Positions 1-9,988 of a stretch of 64,000 nt of DNA are shown in pieces (position 1 is the first letter of the stretch; each line of letters opens with the position of its first letter). The notes under the pieces are model-generated. The model worked only from the letters and a program-made list of their open reading frames with translations. It searched no databases and was not told the origin of the DNA. Location: contig NZ_JAHXZR010000004.1 in the NCBI RefSeq assembly GCF_019740315.1, positions 186,001-250,000 of the forward strand, written 5' to 3'. The DNA comes from Oceanobacter mangrovi (GTDB lineage Bacteria > Pseudomonadota > Gammaproteobacteria > Pseudomonadales > Oceanobacteraceae). The translations under genes and the position numbers were made by a program.

Positions 1-1419
1 GCCAACGATGAATTAATGGACAAGTACCTTGAAGAAGGTGACTTGTCAGAAGAAGACCTGAAGGCCGGCTTGCGAGCCCGTACCCTGGCGAACGAAATTG
101 TACTCGTTACCTGTGGTTCGGCGTTCAAGAACAAGGGTGTTCAGGCCGTGCTGGATGCGGTGATCGAATTCCTGCCATCACCTACCGAGGTGAAGGCGAT
201 TGAAGGTCACCTCAATGACGCCGCAGAGACGCTGGCGGTGCGTCATTCTGCTGATGAAGAGCCGTTTGCTGCATTGGCGTTCAAAATCGCTACAGATCCA
301 TTCGTAGGAACGCTGACGTTTATTCGTGTGTATTCCGGGGTGTTGAATTCTGGCGATGGCGTTTATAACGCAGTTAAGGGACGTCGCGAACGTGTTGGTC
401 GTATGGTGCAGATGCACGCCAACAGTCGTGAAGAGATCAAGGAAGTACGCGCTGGTGATATTGCTGCGCTGATTGGTCTCAAGGATGTCACTACAGGGGA
501 TACCCTCTGTGACATGAATGACGTTATTACGCTGGAGCGTATGGAGTTCCCGGACCCGGTTATCTCGGTTGCGGTTGAACCTCGTTCCAAGGCAGATCAG
601 GAAAAGATGGGTGTTGCACTGGGCAAGCTGGCTCAGGAAGATCCGTCTTTCCGGGTAGAAACAGACGAAGAAACTGGCCAGACCATTATCTCCGGCATGG
701 GTGAGTTACACCTGGATATCATCGTTGACCGTATGCGTCGCGAGTTCAAGGTGGAATGTAACGTTGGTAAGCCACAGGTGGCCTATCGCGAGAAGATCAC
801 TGCTTCCGTTGAGATTAACCACAAGTACGCCAAGCAGTCTGGTGGTCGTGGTCAATATGGTCATGTTGTGGTTCGTTTTGAACCTGCAGAAGATGAAAAC
901 GCCGATCAGCTCGTCTTTGTTAACGAAGTGGTGGGTGGTGCAATTCCTCGTGAATACATCCCGGCTGTACAGAAGGGGATCGAGGAACAGATGAAAAACG
1001 GGGTATTGGCTGGCTACCCGTTGCTGGGCCTCAAGGCAACCTTGTTCGATGGCTCATTCCATGACGTTGACTCTAACGAGATGGCGTTTAAAATTGCCGC
1101 CTCACAAGCAACCAAACAGCTTTCAGAAAAGGGCAGTGCAGTACTGCTTGAGCCTTTGATGAAGGTTGAAGTTGTAACACCCGAAGATTATATGGGTGAT
1201 GTGGTTGGCGACCTTAACCGTCGCCGAGGTCTGATTTCAGGAATGGATGATTCTCCATCAGGCAAGGTGGTGAACGCGTCTGTGCCGCTTGCAGAAATGT
1301 TTGGTTATGCAACTGACCTGCGTTCTGCTTCTCAGGGGCGCGCGACATATTCCATGGAATTTGAGAAGTATGCGGAAGCGCCTGCAAGTGTTGCCGAAGC
1401 AGTAATCAGAAAAGCTTAA
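1..1419 (+). CDS. fusA: Elongation factor G, C-terminal two thirds (5' end outside window)
   Basis: EF-G is the ribosomal translocase, a GTPase that moves tRNAs and mRNA after peptide bond formation. The reading frame is open from base 1, five codons ahead of the first ATG, so the gene enters from outside the window. About 470 residues remain of a protein normally near 700, so most of the G domain is missing. What is visible is the end of the G domain, domain II (segment '[13 protein letters not shown]'), domain III, domain IV (segment '[15 protein letters not shown]') and the C-terminal domain ending '[18 protein letters not shown]'. tuf follows after 29 bases, the usual end of the str operon (rpsL-rpsG-fusA-tuf). 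Confidence 0.97.
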   Translation, partial: ANDELMDKYLEEGDLSEEDLKAGLRARTLANEIVLVTCGSAFKNKGVQAVLDAVIEFLPSPTEVKAIEGHLNDAAETLAVRHSADEEPFAALAFKIATDPFVGTLTFIRVYSGVLNSGDGVYNAVKGRRERVGRMVQMHANSREEIKEVRAGDIAALIGLKDVTTGDTLCDMNDVITLERMEFPDPVISVAVEPRSKADQEKMGVALGKLAQEDPSFRVETDEETGQTIISGMGELHLDIIVDRMRREFKVECNVGKPQVAYREKITASVEINHKYAKQSGGRGQYGHVVVRFEPAEDENADQLVFVNEVVGGAIPREYIPAVQKGIEEQMKNGVLAGYPLLGLKATLFDGSFHDVDSNEMAFKIAASQATKQLSEKGSAVLLEPLMKVEVVTPEDYMGDVVGDLNRRRGLISGMDDSPSGKVVNASVPLAEMFGYATDLRSASQGRATYSMEFEKYAEAPASVAEAVIRKA

Positions 1420-1448
1420 TCAGTTAAAGATATTGAACGAGGTGTTCT

Positions 1449-2672
1449 ATGGCTAAGGAAACGTTTGAGCGTTCCAAACCCCACGTAAACGTAGGTACTA
1501 TCGGTCACGTTGACCATGGTAAAACCACTCTGACAGCAGCGCTGACTCGCGTGTGCTCCGAAGTTTGGGGTGGCGCTGCCGTTGCTTTCGACGGTATCGA
1601 CAATGCTCCAGAAGAGCGTGAGCGTGGTATCACCATCTCAACCTCTCACGTTGAGTACGAATCTCCAGTCCGTCACTACGCCCACGTAGACTGCCCAGGA
1701 CACGCTGACTATGTAAAAAACATGATCACCGGTGCTGCTCAGATGGACGGCGCGATCCTGGTATGTGGCTCTACTGACGGCCCAATGCCTCAGACTCGTG
1801 AACACATCCTGCTGTCCCGTCAGGTAGGTGTACCTTACATCGTTGTATTCCTGAACAAGGCTGACCTGCTGGCTGAAGACTGCGGTGGTGCAGACACTGA
1901 AGAATACGCAGAGATGCTGGAACTGGTGGAAATGGAACTGCGTGACCTGCTGTCCGAATACGACTTCCCAGGCGACGACACTCCAATCATCCCAGGTTCT
2001 GCCCTGATGGCTCTGAACGGTGAAGACGAGAACGAAATGGGTACTACCGCTGTTAAGAAGCTGGTAGAAACCCTGGATAGCTACATCCCAGAACCAGAGC
2101 GTGCGATCGACGGTGCATTCATTATGCCTATCGAAGACGTATTCTCCATTCAGGGTCGTGGTACCGTTGTTACCGGTCGTGTTGAGCGCGGTATCGTTAA
2201 GACTGGTGAAGAAGTTGCGATCATCGGTATCAAAGACACCATCAAGACTACCTGTACCGGTGTTGAGATGTTCCGTAAGATTCTGGACGAAGGCCGTGCC
2301 GGTGAGAACGTTGGTGTTCTGCTGCGTGGTACCAAGCGTGACGAAGTAGAGCGTGGTCAGGTTCTGGCGAAGCCAGGTTCTATCACTCCTCACACCAAGT
2401 TCGAATCAGAAGTATACGTACTGGGTAAAGATGAAGGTGGTCGTCACACGCCATTCTTCAAAGGTTACCGTCCACAGTTCTACTTCCGTACTACTGACGT
2501 TACTGGTGCCGTTGAGCTGCCAGAAGGCGTTGAGATGGTAATGCCAGGTGACAACGTTCAGCTGACTGTTACCCTGATCGCTCCAATCGCGATGGACGAA
2601 GGTCTGCGCTTCGCGATTCGTGAAGGTGGTCGTACTGTTGGTGCTGGCGTTGTGGCCAAAATCATCGAGTAA
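1449..2672 (+). CDS. tuf: Elongation factor Tu
   Basis: EF-Tu carries aminoacyl-tRNA to the ribosomal A site as a GTP complex. All G-box motifs are visible: P-loop GHVDHGKTT near residue 19, DCPGHAD near 81, NKAD near 136 and a SAL motif after it. Domains II and III follow, and the protein ends [10 protein letters not shown]. At 407 residues it is about ten longer than the E. coli protein. The extra residues lie just after NKAD (segment '[16 protein letters not shown]'), an insert I associate with several marine gammaproteobacteria. The start ATG has an AGGTG-type ribosome site nine bases upstream. A strong terminator follows, so tuf is the last gene of its transcript. Confidence 0.98.
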   Translation: MAKETFERSKPHVNVGTIGHVDHGKTTLTAALTRVCSEVWGGAAVAFDGIDNAPEERERGITISTSHVEYESPVRHYAHVDCPGHADYVKNMITGAAQMDGAILVCGSTDGPMPQTREHILLSRQVGVPYIVVFLNKADLLAEDCGGADTEEYAEMLELVEMELRDLLSEYDFPGDDTPIIPGSALMALNGEDENEMGTTAVKKLVETLDSYIPEPERAIDGAFIMPIEDVFSIQGRGTVVTGRVERGIVKTGEEVAIIGIKDTIKTTCTGVEMFRKILDEGRAGENVGVLLRGTKRDEVERGQVLAKPGSITPHTKFESEVYVLGKDEGGRHTPFFKGYRPQFYFRTTDVTGAVELPEGVEMVMPGDNVQLTVTLIAPIAMDEGLRFAIREGGRTVGAGVVAKIIE

Positions 2673-2707
2673 TCGATCCCTTGGCTGATTCGCCTGAATT
2701 GGCCACC

Positions 2708-2735
2708 AAAAACCCCGGATTCTCCGGGGTTTTTG
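2708..2735 (+). terminator. Rho-independent terminator after tuf
   Basis: The arms CCCCGGA (2713-2719) and TCCGGGG (2723-2729) pair around a three-base loop. They are flanked by AAAAA on the left and TTTTTG on the right, so the stem can extend by A-U pairs and the hairpin could work in both directions. It separates the str operon from the S10 operon. Confidence 0.9.
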
Positions 2736-2794
2736 TTTCCCTTCCGTGGAATCCTGTCTTTCCCACAGCTTTGTGGCATTTTTATTTTTGTAGG

Positions 2795-2823
2795 TTGACA
2801 CTTTTTGTACAGCCGCATACAAT
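2795..2823 (+). promoter_or_regulatory. Sigma-70 promoter of the S10 operon
   Basis: A perfect -35 TTGACA (2795-2800) and a -10 TACAAT (2818-2823) are separated by exactly 17 bases. The predicted start is near 2830, giving a leader of only about 50 bases before rpsJ. The E. coli S10 leader that L4 binds for autogenous control is roughly three times longer. A small CCCCTTGAATCAGGGG hairpin is the only structure seen in this leader. Confidence 0.88.
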
Positions 2824-2881
2824 TCGCGTCCCCTTGAATCAGGGGGGAACGAGCTCTGGCACATAAAATTGGAGTTTGGTA

Positions 2882-3190
2882 ATGAACCAACGAATCCGTA
2901 TCCGTTTAAAGGCGTTCGACCATCGCCTGATCGATACTTCGACTCAGGAAATTGTTGATACTGCTAAACGTACGGGCGCTCAGGTACGTGGTCCTATCCC
3001 ACTGCCTACTCGTAAAGAGCGTTTTACCGTCCTGGTTTCTCCGCACGTCAATAAAGACGCGCGCGACCAGTACGAAATCCGTACGCACAAGCGCATGCTC
3101 GACATTGTTGAGCCAACAGAAAAAACTGTTGATGCGCTGATGAAGCTGGATCTGGCTGCTGGTGTAGAAGTCCAGATCAGTCTTGGTTAA
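2882..3190 (+). CDS. rpsJ: 30S ribosomal protein S10
   Basis: This is S10 (NusE), a protein of the 30S head and partner of NusB in antitermination complexes. The 102-residue product matches the family throughout, from [18 protein letters not shown] to GVEVQISLG, including the conserved loop '[14 protein letters not shown]'. I chose ATG 2882 over an in-frame TTG at 2876, because GGAG at 2871-2874 is well placed for the ATG and the family starts there. It is the first gene of the S10 operon; rplC follows after about 106 bases. Confidence 0.97.
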   Translation: MNQRIRIRLKAFDHRLIDTSTQEIVDTAKRTGAQVRGPIPLPTRKERFTVLVSPHVNKDARDQYEIRTHKRMLDIVEPTEKTVDALMKLDLAAGVEVQISLG

Positions 3191-3296
3191 GAACCTGAGC
3201 AGTCTTAATCGTAACAAGTGCTCTGTGTAACGCCCGTATCTAGAAAATAAGGGCGGCCATAGTGGGTATCAGCCCCGTACACGAGAGGTATATAAA

Positions 3297-3929
3297 ATGG
3301 CAATTGGTATCGTCGGTAAGAAAGCGGGCATGACTCGCGTATTTACCGAAGCTGGTCAATCTGTTGCTGTTACTGTCCTGGAAATGACGCCTAACCGCGT
3401 TAGCCAGGTAAAGACCGTTGATACTGACGGTTACAGTGCAATTCAGGTTACCTTTGGCGCGAAGAAAGCATCTCGCGTTTCTAAGCCGGAAGCAGGTCAC
3501 TTCGCCAAGGCGAATGTTGAAGCTGGTCGCGGCGTAATCGAGTTCCGTACTGAAGAAGCTTTCACTACTGGACAAGAACTGACTGTTGAACAGTTCGAAG
3601 CTGGTCAGAAAGTTGATGTTACCGGTACTACCAAGGGTAAAGGTTTCCAGGGTGGCGTTAAGCGCTGGAACTTCCGTACCCAGGATGCTACTCACGGTAA
3701 CTCCCTGTCTCACCGTGCGCCAGGCTCCATCGGTCAATGTCAAACTCCAGGCCGTGTCTGGAAAGGCAAGAAAATGGCCGGTCACATGGGTGCTGAACAG
3801 CAGACTACCCAAGGTCTGGAAATTGTGCGCGTTGACGCGGAAAACAACCTGTTGCTGATCAAAGGTGCAGTTCCTGGTGCTCCAGGTTCCGACATTATTG
3901 TGAAGCCAGCTGTCAAGGCGAAGGGGTAA
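3297..3929 (+). CDS. rplC: 50S ribosomal protein L3
   Basis: L3 is an early-assembling 50S protein whose extended loop reaches toward the peptidyl transferase centre. The 210-residue product begins [20 protein letters not shown], the classic L3 start. It contains the loop '[19 protein letters not shown]', whose glutamine before TPG is the residue methylated by PrmB in E. coli. GAGAGG lies ten bases ahead of the ATG. rplD starts three bases after the stop codon, so the two are probably translationally coupled. Confidence 0.97.
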   Translation: MAIGIVGKKAGMTRVFTEAGQSVAVTVLEMTPNRVSQVKTVDTDGYSAIQVTFGAKKASRVSKPEAGHFAKANVEAGRGVIEFRTEEAFTTGQELTVEQFEAGQKVDVTGTTKGKGFQGGVKRWNFRTQDATHGNSLSHRAPGSIGQCQTPGRVWKGKKMAGHMGAEQQTTQGLEIVRVDAENNLLLIKGAVPGAPGSDIIVKPAVKAKG

Positions 3930-3932
3930 GCG

Positions 3933-4535
3933 ATGGAACTGAAAACTAACGCAGGTGCTGCGGTAGCTGTTTCTGACGCTACTTTCGGCCGTGAATTTAA
4001 TGAGTCTCTGGTTCACCAAGTGGTAACTGCCTATATGGCAGCTGGCCGTCAGGGTACCAAAGCTCAAAAGACCCGTTCTGAAGTTACCGGCGGTGGCATC
4101 AAGCCATGGCGTCAGAAAGGTACTGGTCGTGCTCGTTCAGGTACATCCAACAGCCCAATCTGGCGTTCTGGTGGTGTAACTTTCGCAGCCAAGCCACGTA
4201 GCTTCGAACAGAAAGTAAACAAAAAGATGTACCGTGCAGCAATGCAGGCCATCTTGTCTGAGCTGGTTCGTCAAGACCGCCTGGTAGTTGCTGATTCTTT
4301 TGCTGTGGAAAGCCACAAGACCAAAGAATTTGTTGCCAAGCTGAAAGAACTGGAACTGGACAACGTTCTGATCATCTCCGAAGAGATCGATGAGAAACTG
4401 TACCTGGCAGCACGCAACGTTCCTCACGTTGGTGTTACCGAAGCAGGTTCTATCGATCCAGTAAGCCTGATCGCTTTCGAGAAGGTATTGGTGACTGTGC
4501 CAGCCCTGAAGCAGCTTGAGGAGGCTTACGCATGA
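3933..4535 (+). CDS. rplD: 50S ribosomal protein L4
   Basis: L4 lines the peptide exit tunnel and in enterobacteria also represses its own S10 operon. The product is 200 residues. The tunnel loop is recognisable as '[19 protein letters not shown]', followed by '[18 protein letters not shown]'. Start ATG 3933 is preceded by AAGGGG. The stop overlaps the rplW start by four bases (ATGA). Because the leader of this operon is short, control by L4 as in E. coli is doubtful here. Confidence 0.97.
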   Translation: MELKTNAGAAVAVSDATFGREFNESLVHQVVTAYMAAGRQGTKAQKTRSEVTGGGIKPWRQKGTGRARSGTSNSPIWRSGGVTFAAKPRSFEQKVNKKMYRAAMQAILSELVRQDRLVVADSFAVESHKTKEFVAKLKELELDNVLIISEEIDEKLYLAARNVPHVGVTEAGSIDPVSLIAFEKVLVTVPALKQLEEAYA

Positions 4536-4828
4536 TCCGTGAACGCATTTACAAGGTGCTGTTGGCACCTCAGATCTCTGAAAAGGCAACCTGGGTTGCT
4601 GAGAAGCACGGCCAATACGTTTTCCGTGTTGCTGCTGACGCTACCAAGCCAGAGATCAAAGAAGCCGTTGAAGCTCTGTTCGAAGTGAAAGTTCAATCCG
4701 TTCAGACTGTCAATATCAAAGGCAAAACCAAACGTACTGCTCGCGGCATGGGCAAGCGCAACGATGTGCGTAAAGCATACGTTCGCCTGGTAGCCGGTCA
4801 GGACATCGACTTCGCTGACGCGGAATAA
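4532..4828 (+). CDS. rplW: 50S ribosomal protein L23
   Basis: L23 sits at the tunnel exit and is the docking site for trigger factor and SRP. The 98-residue product starts [20 protein letters not shown] and carries the conserved 'VNIKGKTKR' stretch near residue 68. The ATG overlaps the rplD stop codon, with a GAGGAGG ribosome site inside the end of rplD, which implies coupled translation. rplB follows after 12 bases. Confidence 0.97.
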   Translation: MIRERIYKVLLAPQISEKATWVAEKHGQYVFRVAADATKPEIKEAVEALFEVKVQSVQTVNIKGKTKRTARGMGKRNDVRKAYVRLVAGQDIDFADAE

Positions 4829-4840
4829 GGAGCTTTAGTC

Positions 4841-5668
4841 ATGGCATTGGTGAAAACTAAACCGACTTCTGCTGGCCGTCGTCACCTGGTAAAAGTCGTT
4901 AATGCTGAACTGCACAAAGGCAAGCCTTTCGCAGCTCTGCTGGAAAAGAAAAGCAAGACTGGTGGTCGTAACAACAACGGTCGCATCACTACCCGTCATA
5001 TCGGTGGTGGTCACAAGCATCATTACCGTGTTGTTGATTTCAAGCGTAACAAGGACGGCATCCCAGCTGTTGTTGAGCGTCTGGAATACGATCCAAACCG
5101 TAGCGCCAACATCGCTCTGCTGAAATATGCTGACGGTGAGCGTCGTTACATCCTGGCCCCTAAAGGCCTGAGCGCTGGTGATGAAGTGATTTCCGGTGAA
5201 CACGCGCCTATCAAGGTAGGTTCTGCGATGTCACTGCGCAACATTCCAGTGGGTTCCGTTATTCATAACGTCGAACTGAAGCCAGGCAAAGGCGGCCAGA
5301 TCGCTCGTTCAGCTGGTACTTCTGCTCAGCTGGTTGCTCGTGAAGGTACTTATGCGACCCTGCGTCTGCGCTCTGGCGAGATGCGTAAGGTTCTGTGTGA
5401 CTGTCGCGCAACTCTGGGTGAAGTCGGTAACTCTGAGCACGCTCTGCGTGAACTGGGTAAAGCCGGTGCTACCCGCTGGCGCGGTGTTCGTCCAACCGTT
5501 CGCGGTGTGGTAATGAACCCGGTTGACCACCCACACGGTGGTGGTGAAGGTCGTACCTCAGGTGGTCGTCATCCTGTTACTCCATGGGGTGTTCCAACCA
5601 AGGGTTATAAGACTCGTAAGAATAAGCGTACCGATAAGTTGATCGTACGTCGTCGTTCTGCGAAATAA
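4841..5668 (+). CDS. rplB: 50S ribosomal protein L2
   Basis: L2 is a core 50S protein needed for subunit association and peptidyl transferase activity. The 275-residue product has the N-terminal OB-like domain, the SH3-like domain and the hallmark '[13 protein letters not shown]' near residue 225, which contains the histidine implicated in activity. The basic C-terminal tail '[13 protein letters not shown]' is intact. AAGGAG lies upstream of the ATG. Length and ends match the family. Confidence 0.98.
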   Translation: MALVKTKPTSAGRRHLVKVVNAELHKGKPFAALLEKKSKTGGRNNNGRITTRHIGGGHKHHYRVVDFKRNKDGIPAVVERLEYDPNRSANIALLKYADGERRYILAPKGLSAGDEVISGEHAPIKVGSAMSLRNIPVGSVIHNVELKPGKGGQIARSAGTSAQLVAREGTYATLRLRSGEMRKVLCDCRATLGEVGNSEHALRELGKAGATRWRGVRPTVRGVVMNPVDHPHGGGEGRTSGGRHPVTPWGVPTKGYKTRKNKRTDKLIVRRRSAK

Positions 5669-5685
5669 TTAGAGAGGATTGAACT

Positions 5686-5961
5686 GTGCCACGTTCATTG
5701 AAAAAAGGTCCATTTATTGACCATCACTTGATGAAGAAGGTAGAGGCCGCTCTTGAGAAGAACGACAAGCGTCCGATCAAGACCTGGTCTCGCCGCTCCA
5801 CAATCTTCCCGGATTTCGTGGGGCTGACCATCGCTGTTCATAACGGCAAACAACACGTGCCTGTTTTCGTAACTGAAGACATGGTTGGTCATAAACTCGG
5901 CGAATTCGCTTTGACCCGTACCTACAAGGGTCACGTAGCGGATAAGAAAGCCAAGCGATAA
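5686..5961 (+). CDS. rpsS: 30S ribosomal protein S19
   Basis: S19 lies in the 30S head and contacts the A-site finger of the 50S subunit. The 91-residue product begins [14 protein letters not shown] after the initiator and contains '[20 protein letters not shown]', both signature stretches. Initiation is at GTG 5686; AGAGAGG at 5670-5676 is the ribosome site and no ATG lies nearby in frame. rplV follows after 14 bases. Confidence 0.96.
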   Translation: MPRSLKKGPFIDHHLMKKVEAALEKNDKRPIKTWSRRSTIFPDFVGLTIAVHNGKQHVPVFVTEDMVGHKLGEFALTRTYKGHVADKKAKR

Positions 5962-5975
5962 GTAAGGGGTGAAAT

Positions 5976-6311
5976 ATGTCTGAAGTAGCCGCTGTATTGC
6001 GTGGTGCTCGCTTGTCCGCTCAGAAAGCGCGTCTGGTTGCTGACCAGATCCGTGGTAAGAAAGTGGATGAAGCTCTGGATATCCTGTCCTTCAGCACCAA
6101 AAAAGGCGCTGATCTGGTCAAGAAAGTACTGGAGTCTGCCATCGCCAACGCTGAGCACAATGATGGCGCCGACGTTGATGAGCTGAAAGTCAGCACCATC
6201 TTCGTTGATGAAGGTATGACGATGAAGCGCATTCGCCCTCGTGCGAAAGGCCGCGCCGATCGCATCATGAAGCGCACTTGTCACATCACTGTGAAAGTTT
6301 CAGAAAAATAG
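5976..6311 (+). CDS. rplV: 50S ribosomal protein L22
   Basis: L22 forms part of the exit tunnel constriction through its beta hairpin. The 111-residue product has the conserved '[17 protein letters not shown]' start and the tunnel hairpin '[14 protein letters not shown]' near residue 88. Changes in that hairpin give macrolide resistance in other bacteria; the residues here look ordinary. AAGGGG precedes the ATG. rpsC starts 11 bases downstream. Confidence 0.97.
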   Translation: MSEVAAVLRGARLSAQKARLVADQIRGKKVDEALDILSFSTKKGADLVKKVLESAIANAEHNDGADVDELKVSTIFVDEGMTMKRIRPRAKGRADRIMKRTCHITVKVSEK

Positions 6312-6322
6312 GAGTTGGTCAG

Positions 6323-7015
6323 ATGGGTCAGAAAGTTCATCCAACCGGTATCCGCCTGGGTATTACCAAAGACCACAATTCTGTGTGGTATGCCGGTAAG
6401 GACAAGTATGCAGACAACCTGCTGACTGACATTGCTGTTCGTTCTTTGATCGAAAAGCGCCTGGAAAAGGCTTCAGTAAGCAAAGTTGTTATTGAGCGTC
6501 CTGCTCAAAACGCCAAAGTTACCATCCACACTGCCCGTCCAGGCATCGTGATTGGTAAAAAAGGTGAAGATGTTGAGGTTCTGCGCAAGGACCTGAGCGA
6601 AGTGATGGGTATTCCGGTACACATCAACATTGAAGAAGTTCGTAAGCCTGATCTGGATGCCAAACTGGTAGCCCAGAGCGTAGCTAGCCAGCTGGAGCGT
6701 CGTGTGATGTTCCGTCGTGCTATGAAGCGCGCTGTTCAGAACGCCATGCGTGGTGGTGCTGAAGGTATCAAGATCCAGGTGAGCGGTCGTCTGGGTGGTG
6801 CTGAGATTGCTCGTGCCGAGTGGTATCGTGAAGGTCGTGTGCCTCTGCACACACTGCGTGCCGATATCGACTACGCAACTTACGAAGCACACACTACTTA
6901 CGGTGTTATTGGCGTGAAGGTGTGGATCTTCAAGGGCGAAATCCTTGGTGGTATCCAGGAAGTTCGCGAGCGCGCCAAAAACCAGGGCAAGAAAAAGCCC
7001 GGCGGTCGTTCATAA
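6323..7015 (+). CDS. rpsC: 30S ribosomal protein S3
   Basis: S3 lines the mRNA entry tunnel of the 30S subunit and contributes to mRNA helicase activity. I place the start at ATG 6323 ([14 protein letters not shown]) rather than an in-frame codon at 6278 inside rplV, because every S3 begins this way and GGAG at 6311 fits. The 230-residue product shows the KH domain motif '[12 protein letters not shown]' near residue 78 and the C-terminal S3 domain ending GKKKPGGRS. Confidence 0.97.
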   Translation: MGQKVHPTGIRLGITKDHNSVWYAGKDKYADNLLTDIAVRSLIEKRLEKASVSKVVIERPAQNAKVTIHTARPGIVIGKKGEDVEVLRKDLSEVMGIPVHINIEEVRKPDLDAKLVAQSVASQLERRVMFRRAMKRAVQNAMRGGAEGIKIQVSGRLGGAEIARAEWYREGRVPLHTLRADIDYATYEAHTTYGVIGVKVWIFKGEILGGIQEVRERAKNQGKKKPGGRS

Positions 7016-7027
7016 GGGGATTGAGTT

Positions 7028-7441
7028 ATGTTGTTACCAAAACGTACCAAATTCCGCAAAGTCCAGACCGGTCGTAACCGTGGCCTGGCCATTCGTGGCT
7101 CCAAGGTCAGCTTCGGTGAGTATGCTCTGAAAGCTACTGGCCGTGGCCGTCTGACTTCGCGTCAAATTGAAGCAGCACGTCGTGCGATGACTCGTAAGAT
7201 CAAGCGTGGCGGTAAAATCTGGATCCGTGTCTTCCCTGACAAGCCAATTACCGAGAAGCCTCTTGAGGTTCGTATGGGTAAAGGTAAGGGTTCCGTTGAA
7301 TACTGGGTATGCCAGATTCAGCCGGGCAAGGTTCTGTATGAGATGGAAGGTGTTTCAGAGGAGCTGGCTCGCGAAGCTTTCGCACTGGCCGCCGCTAAAC
7401 TGCCTTTCGAAACTGTAGTCGTTAAGCGGACGGTGCTGTGA
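7028..7441 (+). CDS. rplP: 50S ribosomal protein L16
   Basis: L16 helps position A-site tRNA on the 50S subunit. The 137-residue product opens [19 protein letters not shown] and has the conserved '[19 protein letters not shown]' segment, which contains the arginine hydroxylated by RoxA in E. coli. AGGGG precedes the start. The stop overlaps the rpmC start by one base (TGATG), so L29 is probably made by termination-reinitiation. Confidence 0.97.
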   Translation: MLLPKRTKFRKVQTGRNRGLAIRGSKVSFGEYALKATGRGRLTSRQIEAARRAMTRKIKRGGKIWIRVFPDKPITEKPLEVRMGKGKGSVEYWVCQIQPGKVLYEMEGVSEELAREAFALAAAKLPFETVVVKRTVL

Positions 7442-7632
7442 TGAAAGCAAGTGAACTGAAAGAAAAATCAGTGGCTGAGCTGAAATCTCAGCTGATTGAA
7501 CTGTTGAGCGAACAATTCAAGTTGCGTATGCAAAAGGCAACAGGCCAGTTGGGTCAGACTCACCTCGTGGGTCAAACCCGTCGCGACATCGCTCGCGTTA
7601 AAACTGCGCTGGCACAGAAGGCAGGTGAATGA
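7441..7632 (+). CDS. rpmC: 50S ribosomal protein L29
   Basis: L29 is a small helical protein at the tunnel exit beside L23. The 63-residue product reads [18 protein letters not shown] and continues to '[19 protein letters not shown]', covering the two-helix hairpin. ATG 7441 overlaps the rplP stop; a GTG one codon earlier is in frame but less typical of the family. The rpsQ start is just downstream. Confidence 0.96.
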   Translation: MKASELKEKSVAELKSQLIELLSEQFKLRMQKATGQLGQTHLVGQTRRDIARVKTALAQKAGE

Positions 7633-7634
7633 TC

Positions 7635-7901
7635 ATGACTGAGAACACAAAGACCGTTCGTACCCTGAGTGGCAAGGTCGTGAGCAACAAGATGGACAAG
7701 TCCGTCACTGTGCTGATTGAACGTTTCGTTAAGCACCCGATCTACAAAAAGTTCGTCAAGAAGTCCACCAAGGTGATGGCTCATGACGAAAACAACGAAT
7801 GTCAGATCGGTGATATCGTAACAGTTAAAGAGTCGCGTCCGCTGTCCAAGAACAAGACATGGGCGCTGGTATCAATCGACGAGCGCGCCGCCAAGGTTTA
7901 A
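7635..7901 (+). CDS. rpsQ: 30S ribosomal protein S17
   Basis: S17 is an OB-fold protein that binds 16S helix 11 early in assembly. ATG 7635 was chosen over ATG 7629, because AGGTGA at 7622-7627 is seven bases from the former and only one base from the latter. The product has 88 residues. '[20 protein letters not shown]' and '[11 protein letters not shown]' are the family signatures. A 31-base gap with GGAGCG leads to rplN, the first gene of the spc group. Confidence 0.95.
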   Translation: MTENTKTVRTLSGKVVSNKMDKSVTVLIERFVKHPIYKKFVKKSTKVMAHDENNECQIGDIVTVKESRPLSKNKTWALVSIDERAAKV

Positions 7902-7932
7902 TACCGGGCGCAGTTAGTTAGGAGCGAAGAGC

Positions 7933-8301
7933 ATGATCCAGACACAAACCATGCTGGACGTTGCCGACAACAGCGGCGCGAAGCGCGTACAGTGCATCAA
8001 GGTACTGGGCGGTTCTCATCGTCGTTATGCCGGCATCGGTGATTTGATCAAGGTATCCGTGAAGGAAGCAATTCCACGCGGTAAAGTTAAGAAAGGCCAG
8101 GTTATGAACGCCGTGGTTGTACGTACCAAAAAAGGTATTCGTCGCCCGGACGGTTCCATCATCCGTTTTGACGTCAACTCTGCCGTTCTTCTGAACGCGT
8201 CTTTGTCGCCAATCGGTACTCGTATCTTTGGCCCTGTGACTCGTGAACTGCGTTCAGAGAAGTTCATGAAGATCATTTCCCTGGCACCTGAAGTGCTGTA
8301 A
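7933..8301 (+). CDS. rplN: 50S ribosomal protein L14
   Basis: L14 forms inter-subunit bridges and is the RsfS silencing site. The 122-residue product begins [18 protein letters not shown] and carries 'GVKK'-type basic residues and '[12 protein letters not shown]' at its end, all typical. TTAGGAG precedes the ATG. No separate spc promoter or terminator is apparent between rpsQ and this gene, so S10 and spc genes may share transcripts. Confidence 0.97.
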   Translation: MIQTQTMLDVADNSGAKRVQCIKVLGGSHRRYAGIGDLIKVSVKEAIPRGKVKKGQVMNAVVVRTKKGIRRPDGSIIRFDVNSAVLLNASLSPIGTRIFGPVTRELRSEKFMKIISLAPEVL

Positions 8302-8316
8302 GGGGAGGGACAGAAT

Positions 8317-8631
8317 ATGCTGAAAATTCGTAGCAAAGACGAAGTAGTAGTTATCGCAGGTAAAGACAAGGGCAAGCGTGGTTCAGTACAAAAAGTACTG
8401 GCTGACGGTCGCCTGATCGTAACCGGTGTTAACATGGTGAAAAAACACCAGAAGCCAAACCCGTACCTGCAGCAGCCAGGTGGTATCATTGAGAAAGAAG
8501 TCGGCATTCAGGCTTCCAATGTTGCTATCTGGAACCCTAAGACCGAGAAAGCTGACCGCGTTGGCTTCAAGGTTGAAGGCGACAAGAAGGTACGTATCTT
8601 CAAATCCACTGGCGACGTCATCGACGCCTGA
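8317..8631 (+). CDS. rplX: 50S ribosomal protein L24
   Basis: L24 is one of the two assembly-initiating proteins of the 50S subunit. The 104-residue product shows the KOW motif '[19 protein letters not shown]' near residue 9 and the conserved '[11 protein letters not shown]' segment. GGGGAGG lies ahead of the start. Length matches the family. rplE follows after 18 bases. Confidence 0.97.
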   Translation: MLKIRSKDEVVVIAGKDKGKRGSVQKVLADGRLIVTGVNMVKKHQKPNPYLQQPGGIIEKEVGIQASNVAIWNPKTEKADRVGFKVEGDKKVRIFKSTGDVIDA

Positions 8632-8649
8632 TAGGAGCTGGATACTGCT

Positions 8650-9189
8650 ATGTCACGTTTAGAACAACTGTACAAAAACGAAGTAGTAGCCAAGCTGAAA
8701 GAAGAGTTTGGTTACAACAACATTATGGAAGTGCCTAAAATCACCAAAATCACCCTGAACATGGGTGTTGGTGAAGCACTGGGTGACAAAAAGCTGCTGG
8801 ACAACGCCGTTGCTGATATGGAAGCAATTGCAGGCCAGAAAGCAGTTGTTACCAAGGCACGCAAATCAGTCGCGGGCTTCAAGGTTCGTGAAGGTTGGCC
8901 AATTGGCTGTAAAGTGACCCTGCGTCGTGATCGCATGTGGGAATTCCTCGATCGTCTGATCGATATTTCCCTGCCTCGCGTACGTGACTTCCGTGGTATT
9001 AACGGCAAGTCATTCGACGGTCGCGGTAACTACAGCATGGGTGTTAAAGAGCAGATCATCTTCCCTGAAATTGACTACGATAAAGTAGACAAGGTTCGCG
9101 GTATGGATGTGACTATTTGCACCACAGCCAAAACGAACGAAGAAGGCCGTGCTTTGCTGAAAGCGCTGCAGTTCCCGTTCCGTAACTGA
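8650..9189 (+). CDS. rplE: 50S ribosomal protein L5
   Basis: L5 binds 5S rRNA in the central protuberance and contacts P-site tRNA. The 179-residue product contains '[15 protein letters not shown]' near residue 27, '[11 protein letters not shown]' near 82 and '[19 protein letters not shown]' near 116, all family marks. In E. coli, S8 represses spc translation near this gene; the folded S8 target could not be recognised by eye here. rpsN follows after 10 bases. Confidence 0.97.
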   Translation: MSRLEQLYKNEVVAKLKEEFGYNNIMEVPKITKITLNMGVGEALGDKKLLDNAVADMEAIAGQKAVVTKARKSVAGFKVREGWPIGCKVTLRRDRMWEFLDRLIDISLPRVRDFRGINGKSFDGRGNYSMGVKEQIIFPEIDYDKVDKVRGMDVTICTTAKTNEEGRALLKALQFPFRN

Positions 9190-9199
9190 GGAGTAAGTC

Positions 9200-9505
9200 A
9201 TGGCTAAAATTAGCATGAAGCAGCGCGAAGCCAAGCGTGAGCAACTGGTAGAAAAATTCGCTGCCAAGCGCGCTGAGCTGAAAGCAATCATCAAGAATCC
9301 AGAATCTTCTGATGAAGATCGTTGGAACGCACAGATGGCACTGCAAAAGCTGCCTCGCGATTCTTCCGCGAGCCGCCTGCAGCGTCGCTGTCAAATGACT
9401 GGCCGTCCACACGGCGTATACCGCAAGTTCAAGCTGTCGCGTATCAAACTGCGTGAAGAAGGCATGAAAGGTAACGTCCCAGGCCTGAAAAAAGCTAGTT
9501 GGTAA
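9200..9505 (+). CDS. rpsN: 30S ribosomal protein S14 (long, zinc-free type)
   Basis: S14 is a 30S head protein. The 101-residue product is the long form without the CxxC zinc pairs, as in E. coli. The signature '[24 protein letters not shown]' region is complete, ending GLKKASW. TGAGGAG precedes the ATG. A hairpin with a short T-run lies in the 80 bases before rpsH. Confidence 0.97.
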   Translation: MAKISMKQREAKREQLVEKFAAKRAELKAIIKNPESSDEDRWNAQMALQKLPRDSSASRLQRRCQMTGRPHGVYRKFKLSRIKLREEGMKGNVPGLKKASW

Positions 9506-9523
9506 GCATTCCCACAGCGCATC

Positions 9524-9549
9524 ACCGGGGCTAACCAGTCCCGGTTTTG
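9524..9549 (+). terminator. Weak intrinsic hairpin between rpsN and rpsH
   Basis: ACCGGG (9524-9529) and CCCGGT (9540-9545) can pair around a ten-base loop and are followed by TTTG. This is probably an attenuator or an mRNA processing or stability element rather than a full stop, because the rest of the spc operon continues downstream and no promoter is obvious before rpsH. Confidence 0.5.
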
Positions 9550-9585
9550 TCGTCGTGGCCGCTGTACAACAGAGGTATATATAAA

Positions 9586-9978
9586 ATGAGTATGCAAGAT
9601 ACGTTGGCGGACATGTTCACCCGCATTCGTAATGCCCAGCAAGCTGGTCATACGTCTGTGAGCATGCCGTCTTCTAAAATCAAGGCATCTGTTGCCCAGG
9701 TTCTGGAAGCAGAAGGCTACATCGGTGGTTATTCCGTAGACGAGGCTGTCAAGCCAACTCTGACCATCGAACTGAAGTACTACGAAGGCAAGCCTGTTAT
9801 TGAACGTATCCAGCGCGTTTCCCGCCCTGGTCTGCGTCAGTACAAGGGCGTTTCAGAACTGCCGAAAGTTGAAGCAGGTCTGGGCGTGGCTATCGTTTCC
9901 ACCTCGAAAGGCGTTATGACCGATCGCGCTGCCCGTGCTGCGGGTGTGGGCGGTGAAGTTATCGCCACAGTATTCTAA
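9586..9978 (+). CDS. rpsH: 30S ribosomal protein S8
   Basis: S8 binds the 16S central domain and in enterobacteria represses the spc operon. The start is ATG 9586 ([19 protein letters not shown]), preceded by AGAGG at 9571; an in-frame codon 13 residues upstream adds non-family sequence. The product has 130 residues. '[10 protein letters not shown]' and the C-terminal '[17 protein letters not shown]' are conserved. rplF follows after 10 bases. Confidence 0.97.
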   Translation: MSMQDTLADMFTRIRNAQQAGHTSVSMPSSKIKASVAQVLEAEGYIGGYSVDEAVKPTLTIELKYYEGKPVIERIQRVSRPGLRQYKGVSELPKVEAGLGVAIVSTSKGVMTDRAARAAGVGGEVIATVF

Positions 9979-9988
9979 GGGGGATTCC

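Noticed and set aside
1638-2393. 251-codon minus-strand frame inside tuf
   Set aside because: Antisense to tuf, a highly biased gene in which stops are rare on the opposite strand.
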